Shown: positions 12,642-24,781, numbered from the stretch's first letter. The stretch is DNA of 64,000 nucleotides from Anastatus disparis (GCA_017163975.1 JAFFSR010000278.1:1116001-1180000); one strand, 5' to 3'. Notes: a model not told the origin generated them from the sequence alone. Numbers and translations are program-made.

Positions 12642-12857
12642 CAAAAGCGTGTAATACAATTTATAAATATAAAAATAAATATCGTACTTTCAATCACTAA
12701 ACCTAATAATACTGAATAAGTAAGTCACCAAAAAAAGTGATATCACAGATTAATAGAAAAAATGGTAAAATACACGCAAAAAACCTGTAAATTGAAAATC
12801 AGTCTCATAATATGTATCAGTCATAATATTTAAAATTTTTATAAATGAAAATAAATA

Positions 12858-13210
12858 ATGCAATCATCAAACGGCATCTCAACCACCCTGCTTTTCCCAC
12901 ATCTTGATTACTGCTCAGTAGTTTTGCTCGATGCTTCGCAGGAGTTACGAAGACGGCTACAGACAATGCAAAATTCATGTGTGAGATATGTACTAGGCGT
13001 GAGGATAGGTGATCACATCTCTCCCCATAGACATGCTTTGGGTTGACTACGTACTGATTCGAGGAGACAGTATTTTATGGCTGTACTTATGTACAAAATC
13101 GTACGTATGAATATCCCAGAATATCTAGTGGGTCTCTTCACTAGAAATATACCCAGAGCGACCGCTAGGGGTGAGATTAAAGATCTGGCGGTGTCCTTCA
13201 TGCGCACTGA
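12858..13210 (+). pseudogene. LINE reverse transcriptase C-terminal fragment
   Basis: The translation at 12858-13046 shows LLFPHLDYCSVV, a LRRRLQTMQNSCVRYV run and HISPHRHALG. This is the thumb/C-terminal region of LINE RTs, homologous to LLFPLLDYCCLVY of the CR1-like copies but much diverged. After the stop at 13046 the reading continues with further LINE-like words (YKIVRMNIPEYL) to about 13210. No 5' half is present, so it is a dead-on-arrival or eroded insertion from a different family. Confidence 0.7.
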
Positions 13211-13224
13211 GACTGAATATTTTT

Positions 13225-13655
13225 ATAGTTGAAAAGGTAGCTATTAATATTTTCGGTATAACGAAATTATTAACTATAAAATTAAGTACATTTTTAACTG
13301 TCAAAAACAGCTAAAAAACACATCGATACAGCTGTAAAAACAGCTCGATATATCTATATATTTAACTATTTTTTCAGCTATATTTTACAGCTAACCTTTT
13401 TTGACCGGGTATAAATACACTAAAAAATCAAGTGTTTTTTTTAACTATAATAATAGCTATAAAATATAGTTGAAAAAGTAGCTATTAATATTTTCGGGAG
13501 ATAACGAAATTATTAACTATAAAATTAAGTACATTTTTAACTATAAAAAACAGCTAAAAAAACACATCGAAATAGCTGTAAATACAGCTCGATACAGCTA
13601 TATATTTAACTATTTTTTAGCTATATTTTATAGCTAATCTTTTTTGACCGGGATT
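13225..13655. repeat. Directly duplicated ~200-bp repeat ending TTTTTTGACCGGG
   Basis: Two copies (about 13225-13412 and 13460-13653) share TAGCTATTAATATTTTCGG, ATTATTAACTATAAAATTAA and AACACATCGA, and both end in TTTTTTGACCGGG. Within each copy AACAGCT/AGCTGTA words are in inverted arrangement, so each copy can fold on itself. No coding potential is seen. Confidence 0.65.
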
Positions 13656-13699
13656 GTATCGTTATGTTTTGCGTTATTTATTTCTATGATTTCGTACGA

Positions 13700-15996
13700 A
13701 CCTTCGTATTGCGCGTCACATTTAGCGGCTTTTTTAAAACGTAGACGCTCTGACCTTCTCGAAAATGTTCAGTGTTTAATTTACTATCATGATAATATTT
13801 TGATTTGTATTTTGCTTGTACTAAATTCGTTGCAGCTAATGTTTGTCGTTGTGAAAGATTGTCTCTTTTAAATACTCGTCGTATGTTTGCAGATTTTCTT
13901 TCGATGGAAATCTTGTCAGTGTTCGCGCTTTATAGCTAAAAACAAGTTCATGTGGCGTATAACCCGTCGCTTCATGCACTGCACAATTATATGCTAATTG
14001 TCATAAGTTTAGCCATTCGGCTAGTCTGATTTCTTTTCCATATATGCCTTCAAGTATTCCGTTATAGTGTGATGCATGCGTTCGATTCCTCTCTGACTTT
14101 GAGGATGATACGCAATCGTATGCCTCCCTTGATCTGTTAGTATGTCTGATGGCGGCTCGAAATAAGCCAGCACCTTACGTGTAAGGACATAAGCCACTTC
14201 TTTTGCGTCTGTGTGTACCGTTGGTATTAAAACACAATACTTCATTAACGAATCTTGTACTGTGAGGACATATCTGTATCCTTCTTTTGGGGGTTTTAAT
14301 GGCCCATAGAAGTCCATGGATAGTTTTTAAATGCTCTGGTCCTCGTATCCGTTATAAGCATGGACAACCATGTATTGACGCGTACTAGTTTCTTTATCTG
14401 ATGATTCTCGCAGCCTAAGACAAATTTTCTAACATCTGGTCTCATGTTTTTCCAATAATAGTCAGCTGCTTTTTTCTTGTAAATTTTATTTATGCCATTG
14501 TGACCATCTATAGCTGCTTCACGCTATTCTTTTAGCAGTCTATATCTGTCTTCTAGCAGTAGTACTGGAATATTATTTTGATAGAATACTGCTATTAAAG
14601 GTATGTTTGTAAATATTTCATTAAAACTTCCTTATGAAATAAGTTTTACCTCAAACTTGTCCTCAAAATATAATTTTTATTTCTTGTCTGTTTCATTGTT
14701 TATACTTTCAACATCAGATTTTATTCTTAGTGACTTTTTCTCCTTTTTTTCCGAGCTTATACTTGACACTAGTTGGTAGTATTTTTTAGACATCTGTTAA
14801 CGAAATTTCCCTCGTTTATTAATATCTGTATGATTTCTTAATCCTTAAGGTGTCCCGCTTCTCAATGATTCACTGGACAAGTTTGCTTTTTCAATATGCT
14901 TTAAAAATCTTTTAAATTGAATAACGTGCTGTTCTAAATTTTCTGCATAAATTATTACATTATCTAAATAAATTTTCAACTCTAAACCTTGTAAGCCTTG
15001 TAAAGCTAGAGCCGCGGTGATGCTAAATGTCATAGGTGCTTCACATACACCCATAGCCATACGTTTATATTGATATGTACCAGACGGCCCCGAAAACGCA
15101 GTTTTATGCGCGTCTTTCGAATCAATTTTTACTAAATAATAGTTGTTCTTAAGATCTACCACGGTGACGCAATTCGCTGAGGTTAAATCTTCTAGAATTT
15201 CACAAGTTAATGGCAGTGGATAGCAGCTTCCCACCATGATTTCGTTTAGTTGGCGAAAGTCCGTAACTAAACGCCAGCGTTTTCTGCCCTGAGGGTCAGG
15301 TTTTTTGTTAACTATCCATGCTAGGCTCCTATAACTCGACGTGGATGGTTCTATAATATCTTTTTCTAGTTATTTCTCTATCTCTTGCTGCACAATATTT
15401 TTTAGTGCTACAGGGTAACGGTACGATTTCACACGGATTGGCTCCTTGTATGTCGTTTTTATCTTATGTGTTAAAATATTCGTTGCTGGCAACAATTCAT
15501 CATCTAACCTAAAGACAAAGGGATTCTCGAATATCAAGCTTTCAACATGCTCCTTTTCTTCCCTATTAAATTCTTTTGAGTTTAAAACATCCATTATTTT
15601 TCCTACTCTTTCTTTTATTTTACTTGGACTCTTATTTGCCATGCATCTATTTAAATATTTTATTTCAGCATCAGCATTAATTTTCTCTAAATTTTGTTGA
15701 GCGTACTCCGACATTGCGTGTTTAATCTTTTTGCAACCGGAAACTTTGCAGTCAATGTCCTCTTCATCATAAAAATTATCATCTTTTTTAATAACTTTGT
15801 ATGGAAAAATTTCTATTTCTGTACCCTGGTAACAAACTCTGACGCACTCGCAATTACAGCAGACCATGCATGGTCTATTTCCGATTTTTGTTGCATTTTT
15901 GACGGAAGGCTTTGGCATCATGAGTAACAGATATAATTGCAGCAGGATTACGTTCAGGAAGTGTAAACTAGAGATGATAATAGTGCACTCTCGCAT
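13700..15996 (-). pseudogene. Gypsy-type LTR retrotransposon pol remnant
   Basis: Three separated - strand frames keep pol order. 15996-15370 is a protease-to-RT linker region with CxxC-type cysteines (CMVCCNCE) and ends with a typical pre-RT stretch. 15237-14845 is reverse transcriptase: YPLPL, VVDLKNNYY and the active-site box as YLDNVIIY, where the usual second Asp of YxDD is Asn. 14317-14021 is integrase core: MDFYGPL, LTDQG and YHPQSQRGIERMHHT. Frames between them are interrupted by stops and shifts, and no clear LTR pair was found. The Asn at the RT active site alone would abolish activity. Any relation to an envelope-bearing group cannot be judged because no env is visible. Confidence 0.8.
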
Positions 15997-16460
15997 GCAG
16001 TGAAATTGTAACAGAATTTTGATTGTTCAAATTGATTATAGTAATAGTGCACTCTTGTATGTAGTAAAATTGGTCTAGAATTGCGATAATTAGTTGTTAA
16101 TTTACAATAGTAATAGTGCACTGTCACGTGCAGCAGAATTGCATTAGAATAGTAGTTGATAAATGAGGTTGGAGAATAGAAGAAATGCACTGTACGAGCA
16201 GCAGAATTGCATACGAATAGCGCATGATCAATGCGACCGAAGGTTTTAAAATACATTCTTGTATGCAGCAGATATGCAGTATGATTGTGGGACGTAAGTG
16301 CGATCGGAGAAAACGCTCTACGCGCAGTAGAACTGTATAAGAATTGTGCCTAATCGATTCAATAGAAAGTTTTTGAAATGCAATCTTGCATGCAGTAGAT
16401 TTGCAGTAAGATTATGGAACATAAGTGTAATCGGATGGTACACTCTGCGAGATGTAGAAT
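15997..16460 (-). repeat. Degenerate GCAGCAGAATTGCAT repeats, gypsy leader region
   Basis: The words ATAGTGCACTCT, ATGCAG and AGAATTG recur irregularly every 60-90 bp between 15970 and 16460. A related stretch, in the opposite orientation, lies at 61440-62110 next to another gypsy-like fragment. I take both as the leader/gag-proximal part of the same LTR family, an inference. Confidence 0.5.
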
Positions 16461-16548
16461 CGCATCAGAATTGTAGTGACTATTGCAATTATTTTAATTT
16501 AAAGGTAAATAGTGAAATATTTCATAAAAGAGTATAATATTTTCTCTG

Positions 16549-16690
16549 ATAAGAATAATTTAATTCCACCGCTTTATTTTCAAGAAAAGTTGGAATAACT
16601 TGAAAATCCCATTATTTGACACTAATTTCTAATTTTTTAAGTTATTCCAACTTTTCTTAAAAACGAAGCAATAAAATTAATTCATACTAA
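16549..16690. repeat. Short foldback repeat, arms about 55 bp
   Basis: GAAAAGTTGGAATAACTTGAA near 16585 is answered by TTAAGTTATTCCAACTTTTC near 16638. The pairing extends outward through AATTTAATTCCACC and GCAATAAAATTAATTC. No gene. Confidence 0.6.
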
Positions 16691-16943
16691 TCAAAGAAAA
16701 TATTACATTTAATTAAACACATCGAAACCATCTCAGTATTTTTGCCTCTTGTTGCTAATTTTGGGAAAAAACTCAATTTTTTAATTAGAAAAGGACAGAG
16801 ATACAGCGGACTCTTAATTAAATTAGTAATTATAATAGTTACATAAACAAAATTAGAAACAATATTAATATTTTTGAACATTGTTAAAATATTTTTCAAA
16901 TATATTAAAATAATATTTAAAAAAACTGTTTTCAAATATATAT

Positions 16944-17110
16944 TTAATGATTATCAGGTTCTTCTGTTTCTTCATGTCGCCTTTTATTAGATTTCATCTT
17001 GATGCGCCTAGTGCGATCCCGATTTCTTTGCTTGGATGCACACAAACCACTTAGCATAGCAGCATTATATAAAGCTATAGTTGTCCCGTGGTGTGTTGTA
17101 GTCAGTGCCT
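16944..17110 (-). CDS. Last exon of a multi-exon host-like gene
   Basis: The acceptor ATTATTTTTAG precedes a 167-nt exon ending in TAA (16946-16944). The exon begins with AG; the donor of the exon at 22350-22164 leaves a single G. G plus AG gives Glu and the frame then runs open for 54 codons, so the phases agree across the 5-kb intron. The tail is basic (CASKQRNRDRTRR, then KMKSNKRRHEE), probably a nuclear localisation signal. See the upstream exons for identity. Confidence 0.6.
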
Positions 17111-17277
17111 CTAAAAATAATAAATTGAATTATTAATTTATTTATAAGGATAAGGTAATTGATATGCAGCCAAAATTCTAAATTTAACATTTATCAAAAG
17201 TTACCCGAAACAAGGTGTTTTTTATTTTTGATTCGAAAAGGTAATATTTTTTTTAAAAAAACGATATTATTATTATT

Positions 17278-17480
17278 AAGGGGATGTAAAATACCAACAT
17301 TACAGTTTTCCAAATTTTTCATTCTTAATCCAAATTTTTTAAAAATATCTCTATATTACTGCCTTCTATTTTAATTAATAAAAAACATAATTTAGAGATA
17401 TTTAAGAAAATTTTTGAATAAAGATTAAAAATTCGAGAAACTGCAATGTCGGTAATTATATATTAAATTACATCACCTTA
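17278..17480. repeat. Foldback repeat of about 200 bp
   Basis: GGGGATGTAAAATACC at 17280 is answered by TTAAATTACATCACCTT near 17462. Arms continue through ACTGCAATGT and CCAAATTTTTCATTCTTAAT. It lies inside the large intron of the host-like gene. MITE-like, no coding capacity. Confidence 0.55.
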
Positions 17481-18090
17481 AAACAAATGGGTAAATTCAG
17501 TTATCTTCCTATAATTTCTTGTAAAAAGAGCCCTAAGCCCATTTTAAAAATTTTTTAAATAAACTTGAATTAAATAAATTAAAAACTTACATGATTAACC
17601 TTTTTTTAAGAATTTCACAAAAAGGAATTTAAGTCTAGTAGTCCAATTAATAGAGCAAAAAAAAGGCTATTTTAGACATTAATTAGGGGCTTAACCTATA
17701 TGGAGTTTTTTTGGATTGCATATATTCAATTAGCAATGGAATAAAAAATTGCTGAAAAGTAATTAAAATCATCTATTTATTTTAGAATAATAATATCGTT
17801 TTTAGTTAAAAAAAAATAGCACTTTTCTTCAACCGAAAATGAAAGAACACCTATTTCTGGGTGACCGTAAATACATTTTAAATATAAAAAAATTTTAAAT
17901 TGCCTTTAGCCTTAAAAATTTTTTTTACATTCTATCTATTTTATTATCAAAAGTATGAAATTAAATAAATTAAAATATACATTTGCGATTATACAAGTTA
18001 TTATAAAACATTCAGGTTTCAAATATTATATAGTTTGTAGAGGTGTAACTTTATGTATAAAAATGTTAAAGTGATGATGAAATATATTAT

Positions 18091-19499
18091 ACTATTTTTT
18101 TATTTTATAATTTCATCAAATTTCTTGAAATTTTTTGAATATTATAACTGTTAATTTTGTTTTTAATCATTGTTCAAATTGATAAATACTATTTAATCTT
18201 TATTATTACTTTTAAAAAAGTATATTTTAGGCGAGTTCAGGTATTGAATAGTATAGTATTCTTTAGAACATTTTTTCTAAATATTTTATTTTACCCAATA
18301 CATAATATTTTTTTTATTCTAGCTTTCGAAAGTACTGAAATATCATCATCAAGTTTATACTTTTTATTTGATTTATCTTTAGTTTTTGCTTAAGAAAGTT
18401 TTGAAATCAATCAAGCAATCGTCGAGTACTTCCGTATTAATTCATTCTTTTTAATATGAAGTTCATAATATGAATAATATGAAATTCATAAAATATTTAC
18501 AGTTTTGGCTAAAGAAAGTTTCGAAATCAATCAAGCAATCGTCGAGTACTTCTGTATTCAATTCATTTTTTTAAAGCTTTTTTAGAGCTTTAAAACATAT
18601 TAAATTTTACTAAATATCTACAAAATAACTTGCCAGGCCCGTAGATTAATATTTTGTTGGTGAAATGCTCAATGTTAATGTGTACTGGTTTATAATTTAA
18701 TTGTTAGCTAATTCACGTGTGTTAAATAACAGTTTAAAATATGAATTTAATAAATACATATACATTCAAAGATAAAGAACAAAAATACATCCTATTACAA
18801 TAAATAAAAATCTATTTTGTGCTCAAAAATTATTTTTTTTATATGTGATGTTATGTAACGCAGAGAATTCAATATTCTTAGTTTTCTTTCGCTTTTTTTT
18901 ACTATAAAAACTTTAAAATTATCAATTACACCATGAACTATTAATCTACGGGCCTGGCAAGTTATTTTGTAGATATTTAGTAAAATTTAATGTTTTAAAG
19001 CTCTAAAAAAAGCTTTAAAAAAAATGAATTGAATACAGAAGTACTCGACGATTGCTTGATTGATTTCGAAACTTTCTTTAGCCAAAACTGTAAATATTTT
19101 ATGAATTTCATATTATTCATATTATGAACTTCATATTAAAAAGAATGAATTAATACGGAAGTACTCGACGATTGCTTGATTGATTTCAAAACTTTCTTAA
19201 GCAAAAACTAAAGATAAATCAAATAAAAAGTATAAACTTGATGATGATATTTCAGTACTTTCGAAAGCTAGAATAAAAAAAATATTATGTATTGGGTAAA
19301 ATAAAATATTTAGAAAAAATGTTCTAAAGAATACTATACTATTCAATACCTGAACTCGCCTAAAATATACTTTTTTAAAAGTAATAATAAAGATTAAATA
19401 GTATTTATCAATTTGAACAATGATTAAAAACAAAATTAACAGTTATAATATTCAAAAAATTTCAAGAAATTTGATGAAATTATAAAATAAAAAAATAGT
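18091..19499. repeat. Large inverted repeat: two ~561-bp arms, 287-bp spacer
   Basis: The left arm (18091-18651) and right arm (18939-19499) are almost perfect reverse complements. Identical 78-codon frames appear at 18157-18393 (+) and 19433-19197 (-), a consequence of the repeat and not evidence of a gene. The inner edges carry CCAGGCCCGTAGATTAATA and its complement. Inside each arm and beyond (19611, 19725) a ~115-bp subunit with GTACTCGACGATTGCTTGAT recurs. A transcript through this would form a very long hairpin. Confidence 0.85.
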
Positions 19500-19610
19500 T
19501 TAATGGTATTTTTATGAATTTTATATTATTTAAAAAAGTTGAAACAAAAGAGCTTATTAATCAATGTCAATTTCATTCCTTTTTATTAAAAAGAATGAAT
19601 TGAATCAAGT

Positions 19611-19760
19611 AATACTCGACGATTACTTGATTGATTTCTAAACTTTCTTCAGCCAAAATTGTATATTTATTTAATAGTTTGAAAGATTATGAACTTTATA
19701 TCAAAAAGAATGAATTAAATACGGAAGTACTCGATATAGTTTACTGGATATAGTTTGTAT
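19611..19760. repeat. Extra copies of the GTACTCGACGATT subunit
   Basis: AATACTCGACGATTACTTGA at 19611 and GGAAGTACTCGATATAG at about 19725 are diverged copies of the subunit in the inverted repeat arms. They suggest the arms were built from an older tandem array. No gene in 19500-20020. Confidence 0.55.
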
Positions 19761-20019
19761 CTGAAAATGATTATATATAACTTTTGTATAACTCTATAAA
19801 ACTAGATACGAAATATAACAAAAAATCTTTTTAAAATTTATAAAGAAATTGTAGACAATTAAATATTTAAAACAAAAAAAATTAGAAAGTGAACAAAATT
19901 TGATAAAATGTTTAATTAAATTAAACATTTATGTTCAATTAATTTTTTTATGTTTAATTAATCGTAACACGATTTTTCAGTAGACGCTTGAATACATTAA
20001 TTACAAATTAACGTACATT

Positions 20020-21465
20020 TTTATCACTTCCTGAAGATGATGTCCAGGTGACCTGGACAACCTCTAGGTCGACGAAACATCATTCAGAAAGTGCATCTAG
20101 TATTATAATTGAAATTGAAAAATTTTTTGTCACTTCCTGGAGATGATGTCCAGGTGGCCAGGATGACCTCCAGGATCACGAAACATCATTCACAAGGAAA
20201 CACATATAGTATTATCATTGAAAATATATAAATTTTTGTCACTTCCTATAGATGATGTCCAGGTGACCTAGATGACCTCCAGGTCGACAAAACATCATTC
20301 TCGAGAAAGTGAATCTAGTATTATAATTAAAAATTTTTTGTCACTTCTTGGAGATGATGTCCAGGTGACCTGGACGACCTCCAGGTCGACGAAACATCAT
20401 TCTCGAGAAAGTGAATTTAGTATTATAATTTAAAATTTTTTGTCACTTCCTGGAGATGATGTCCAGGTGGCCAGGATGGCCTCCAGGATCACGAAATATC
20501 ATTCACAAGGAAACACATCTAGTATTTTCATTGGAAATATATAAATTTTTTGTCACTTCTTGGAGATGATGTCCAGGTGACCTGGACGACCTCCAGGTCG
20601 ACAAAACATCATTCTCGAGAAAGTGAATCTAGTATTATAATTAAAAATTTTTGTCACTTCTTGGAGATGATGTCCAGGTGACCTGGACGACCTCCAGGTC
20701 GACGAAACATCATTCTCGAGAAAGTGAATCTAGTATTATAATTTAAAATTTTTTGTCACTTCTTGGAGATGATGTCCAGGTGGCCAGGATGGCCTCCAGG
20801 ATCACGAAACATCATTCACAAGGAAACACATCTAGTATTTTCATGGGAAATATATAAATTTTTTGTCACTTCTTGGAGATGATGTCCAGGTGACCTGGAC
20901 GACCTCCAGGTCGACAAAACATCATTCTCGAGAAAGTGAATCTAGTATTATAATTAAAAATTTTTTGTCACTTCTTGGAGATGATGTCCAGGTGACCTGG
21001 ACGACCTCCAGGTCGACGAAACATCATTCTCGAGAAAGTGAATCTAGTATTATAATTTAAAATTTTTTGTCACTTCTTGGAGATGATGTCCAGGTGGCCA
21101 GGATGGCCTCCAGGATCACGAAACATCATTCACAAGGAAACACATCTAGTATTTTCATGGGAAATATATAAATTTTTTGTCACTTCTTGGAGATGATGTC
21201 CAGGTGACCTGGACGACCTCCAAGTCGACGAAACATCATTCTCGAGAAAGTGAATCTAGTATTATAATTTAAAATTTTTTGTCACTTCTTAGAGATGATG
21301 TCCAGGTGGCCAGGATGGCCGCCAGGATCATGAAACATCATCCACGAGGAAACACATTTAGTATTATAATTGGAAATATATACATTTTTGTCATTTCCTG
21401 TAGATGATGTTTAGGTGAGTTGGAGGACCTCCGGGTCGACGAAACATCATTCACAAGAAAGGGTT
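20020..21465. repeat. Minisatellite, 14 units of 102/110 bp, with A-A-B higher order
   Basis: The word GATGATGT starts units at 20036, 20142, 20251, 20353, 20455, 20565, 20666, 20768, 20878, 20980, 21082, 21192, 21294 and 21403. Type A units (~102 bp) carry GACGACCTCCAGGTCGAC and TTCTCGAGAAAGTG. Type B units (~110 bp) carry GGCCAGGATGGCCTCCAGG and TTCACAAGGAAACAC. The central part alternates A-A-B, giving a ~314-bp higher-order period. Each unit is partly palindromic (GATGATGT ... ACATCATT). The frame at 20863-21060 reflects repetition only. Confidence 0.9.
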
Positions 21466-21959
21466 TAGTTGATAATAAAAAAATCATACTATGTTAGAAT
21501 TATAGAATACGTTTATACGAAAATATTATTTTAATTATAAGTATAAATAAATAATTTCCGTATTCGTACCCTGACTCGCCGTCGATATATATACTATAGC
21601 ATGATATACTAACTTGAATACAAACCGCATGCACCATACTAACTACTATACTATAGCCGAAAAACATAAAAAATATGCTCATAGCTCTCCTACAATATTA
21701 AAGTGTGACGTCACAGGCTGGAAACAAAAATTGAAGGGCTGATGACGAAGAAGAATTTTCATAACGCGAAATCGACACTTTAAAATTTTAGATTACGTTT
21801 TCTCGAGATTGAGTAAACCGATCGTCATAAAACTTTTTTTAAATTAAAGATAAAATAAAAATCTTTCATTATCAATTTGTATTTATAAAATATATGAATG
21901 CATTTTCAAAAGATTCTATTTTAAAATTTTCGACACTCTAATTCAAAGTATAAGAGGAG

Positions 21960-22020
21960 CGCCTCGACGTTTTCGTATTCGTACCTTAACTCGCCGTCGA
22001 GGCGCTGCCGCGCCTCTTGA
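21960..22020. repeat. GC-rich hairpin with GCGCCTCGACG arms
   Basis: AGCGCCTCGACG at about 21959 pairs perfectly with CGTCGAGGCGCT at about 21994, with CGTATTCGTACC in the loop region. The loop sequence and CTCGCCGTCGA also occur at 21560-21590. The GC content contrasts with the AT-rich surroundings. Confidence 0.6.
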
Positions 22021-22163
22021 TAATATATCGCTATATATTCATCTCAAATGATAGAGAATAAAAGAAAATTACATTAAAATAAAATAAATATTAATTTAAC
22101 TTTACATATAATGGTCAAATAGCAAAATTCTGAAGGAAAGTTACATAATATTTTCATACTGAC

Positions 22164-22350
22164 CAAACATAACGGTACTTAATTTTGATTCGCTTAGGAT
22201 TAAGTCTTGGGACCCAGCATCATCGTCTTCTGTTCCACCTACTTTAATCCATTTGGAGTGCATTGCAAATTCATCGCTCAAAACATCTTTGAGATATTGT
22301 CCACCTGTGGTTCTCATATCGTTTCCACCCCACCAAATAAAGTAATTTTT
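22164..22350 (-). CDS. Internal exon of the host-like gene
   Basis: The acceptor CGTTTTTTCCAG is followed by a 187-nt exon open in one frame, starting KNYFIWWGGNDMRT and including LKDVLSDEFAMHSKWIKVGG. The donor is GTCAGT after a lone G. In my recollection, a WLPLK box in the preceding exon followed by a GG..R.T..LK.....EFA...W pattern resembles the conserved C-terminal domain DUF4806 of insect proteins. The phase with the preceding exon (23103-23012) does not match directly: a lone T would be followed by AA, giving a stop. Either a small exon is missing between them or the gene has decayed. Confidence 0.5.
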
Positions 22351-23011
22351 CTGGAAAAAACGAAGTATGTTTACTATATGTCATTGCATATTATGCGACT
22401 AATTATTTACTTATTTAAATTTTTAGAAAAATGAAGCTACCCGTTGTAAATACAATATAACATTTCACACGAAACAGTAATTAAAGGAATGTTATATGGT
22501 ATATGATTTAGACATAGTTTTAGACATTACAATTTGAATTTGCGATTATATCTATTGCATCTAAATGATTCACTGCAATTTGTTATCAATTATTTCATTA
22601 AAGTATAAACTTAATTTTACTTCTATTCACTATACAATATTAAAATGTAATTTATATGAAAATGTTATACATCTACTTGGGATTGTTAATTTTATAAAAT
22701 TTTTTTTTATTTAAAAGTTATTCAGAAGATAAAAGTAATTATCATTAATGATAATTTGTTTTAATTTTATTGTAATTTTCGAAATGTGATTGATTGATTA
22801 ATAAATGATCATCTTCACCTTTGCTAAATACATGACAAAAACAAACTGTAACAATCATTGGTCACATATTTCATTTATAATAAACAATCTTTCTCATAAA
22901 GTATAAAAATTCATTTTCTTTCAAAAATTGATAAAATGATCCTCAAAATTAATCAGCTCAGAAAATTCGCTTTATAATTTAACTACCCAGAATTATAATT
23001 ATTTTACTTAC

Positions 23012-23103
23012 AAGTCCTTTTTGTGAATCCTTCTACATTTTTCAATGGTAACCAATTGGGAACAATGTTTAATACAGCCCTACGGTCGTTCCTGTTTATA
23101 TTT
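23012..23103 (-). CDS. Internal exon of the host-like gene
   Basis: A 92-nt exon bounded by acceptor CTCCATTTCAG and the strong donor GTAAGT. It contributes one base, 30 codons (including RRAVLNIVPNWLPLKNVEGF) and one base. The first base completes the Ala codon begun by the exon at 23893-23700 (GC plus A), so this junction is in phase. Only one of the three frames is open. Confidence 0.55.
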
Positions 23104-23699
23104 CTGAAATGGAGGATTAAGATAATATATTATAAATCAATCTAATCTCATTTTTTCATAAAATACTTGAAAAATTATTTTTGGAAAAACACGATTATCA
23201 CGTCTTTTGTACAAGTAAATACTATGATGAAAAACTTTTTCACGATTTAAAATTTTCTTTGTTTTAAATTATATAAAATATATTAATATGTTCATAAAAA
23301 GCAAATAAAACATTTAATTGAAAAAAATCAATAATTTGACTTTATAAAAATTTTTACATAAATTTTTGAAGTAGTTATAATAATTTTTTATAGTAAACAT
23401 ATTATTCATTGATTGTTTTAATAATATATATAATTATTTCAATTAGGTACACTTTTTTCCGTTAATAAAGTGGCCATGATTAAGTTAAGAATAAACCAAA
23501 ATATGTTACACAAAAGTAAAGCCTATTTCTTTCTTAGATATTACGACACTCACTTTCCTCCGCTCGTTCGAGTTACAATTTTATCATCTTGAGAAATATG
23601 ATAATTCACTTCTTAGTTGCATAATATACAATTATGATTGCAAAAAATTAGATTATACATAAATAAATAAGATATTACTTATTATAGTACTTTACTTAC

Positions 23700-23893
23700 G
23701 CTTGTAAGTCTTGAAATTTTGTATTTATCTCAACTTTTGGTTTATCTATCTTATTTAGTAGGCTTTGATGTGATTCTTTTATTGAATTCGAAATTTTATT
23801 TTCTATTGACTTCAATAATTTTATTTCAGAATTCGATACAGCACAATTATCTTTTGAAACTACAAATCTCGAAGTACCAGCACTCTCTTCATT
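23700..23893 (-). CDS. Upstream exon of the host-like gene, 5' limit uncertain
   Basis: Open frame ending at donor GTAAGT (exon ends at 23700 with phase 2). The translation includes SRFVVSKDNCAVSNSEIKLL and continues as a probable coiled coil (KSIENKISNSIKESHQSLLNKID). An in-frame TAG lies just upstream, beside a possible acceptor ACTGTAGCAG, so I start the exon at 23893. Earlier exons were not found before the Polinton begins at 24788. They may lie on its far side, in which case the element sits in an intron. Confidence 0.5.
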
Positions 23894-24141
23894 CTGCTAC
23901 AGTGCTACTGACGTTCAGAAAGAACCGAATTTCTGTTTGAACTCGTAGAGTTCATTTTAAAATGAACAAAAATACGATCGAGCTAGCGGTGTCATTTCAA
24001 TCGACGCAAAGAACACTTTAATGCTTATTTTAAGCTATTCGTGATTGTGAATGCAAAGAAAAACTTTAATTAAATTTTTATTGATAAAAAAATTTAGAAA
24101 CAAACTTTAATGTCTTAATTTACACTTATAGTGAATATCTC

Positions 24142-24530
24142 TTAAGAGCATGACGAAGCTGCCCTCCTTCTAATAATATTTCCAATCCTAGTTTATGAGT
24201 AAACGGTGCGTTTAATTGAGTTTTTCGCTATAATAAAAAAATTTGTGAAATTAAACTTGAGGGCGGACAACTTAAGAAATCCACCAAAATACTATACATA
24301 AAAAGTTATATAAAAACTTTTAATGTATCGTATTTTGAGGATAGATTCGTCGAGCTTGTTATCTAATTTCCAATCCAAGTATATAAAAAAATAACAAGTC
24401 CGAATGATTTTTCATTCTAATAAAAATTATTGTTTTAAAATAGCTTTAGTGCGGACAAGTCATTACATTTGCTTAAATTATGAATTTAAAAAGATATCAA
24501 TAAAAGAAAAAAAGCAAAAAAAATTTCTAA
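24142..24530 (-). repeat. Dispersed repeat copy 2 (reverse orientation)
   Basis: Reverse complement of the segments at 4531-4940 and 57930-58341: it shares GCGGACAAGT, TAATGACTTGTCCGCACTAA-like words and the terminal exon-like frame LEILLEGGQLRHALK. It diverges sharply after CTCTTAA. It lies upstream of the host-like gene exons and about 250 bp before the Polinton. Confidence 0.6.
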
Positions 24531-24781
24531 TCATTCATAATTAAAAGAAAAGAAAATAGTGAAAATGAATAATATCACCTGAATTGTATTATATACAGTA
24601 TATACATTTATGAGAAATTACATCAAATTAAATTAAAAATAATCATATAATAAATTTAATTTATTATAATTTGAATTGAATAAAAGTATCAGTTGGAGAA
24701 CTTTTTATATATTCTTACTTGTTATTTCAAAATAATTACGAAGTCAATTTCTTTTTTCAGTATGGAGTAGAGTTGAGATGA

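Noticed and set aside
18157..18393. 78-aa frame found identically on both strands (also 19197-19433)
   Set aside because: The identity comes from the inverted repeat; composition is low-complexity hydrophobic and no start or motif supports a gene.
20863..21060. 65-aa repeated-peptide frame
   Set aside because: Arises from the ~102-bp minisatellite; the frame is not kept in all units.
20020..21465. CRISPR array
   Set aside because: The regular units of ~102/110 bp are almost wholly repeated, with no unique spacers, in eukaryotic DNA; it is a minisatellite.
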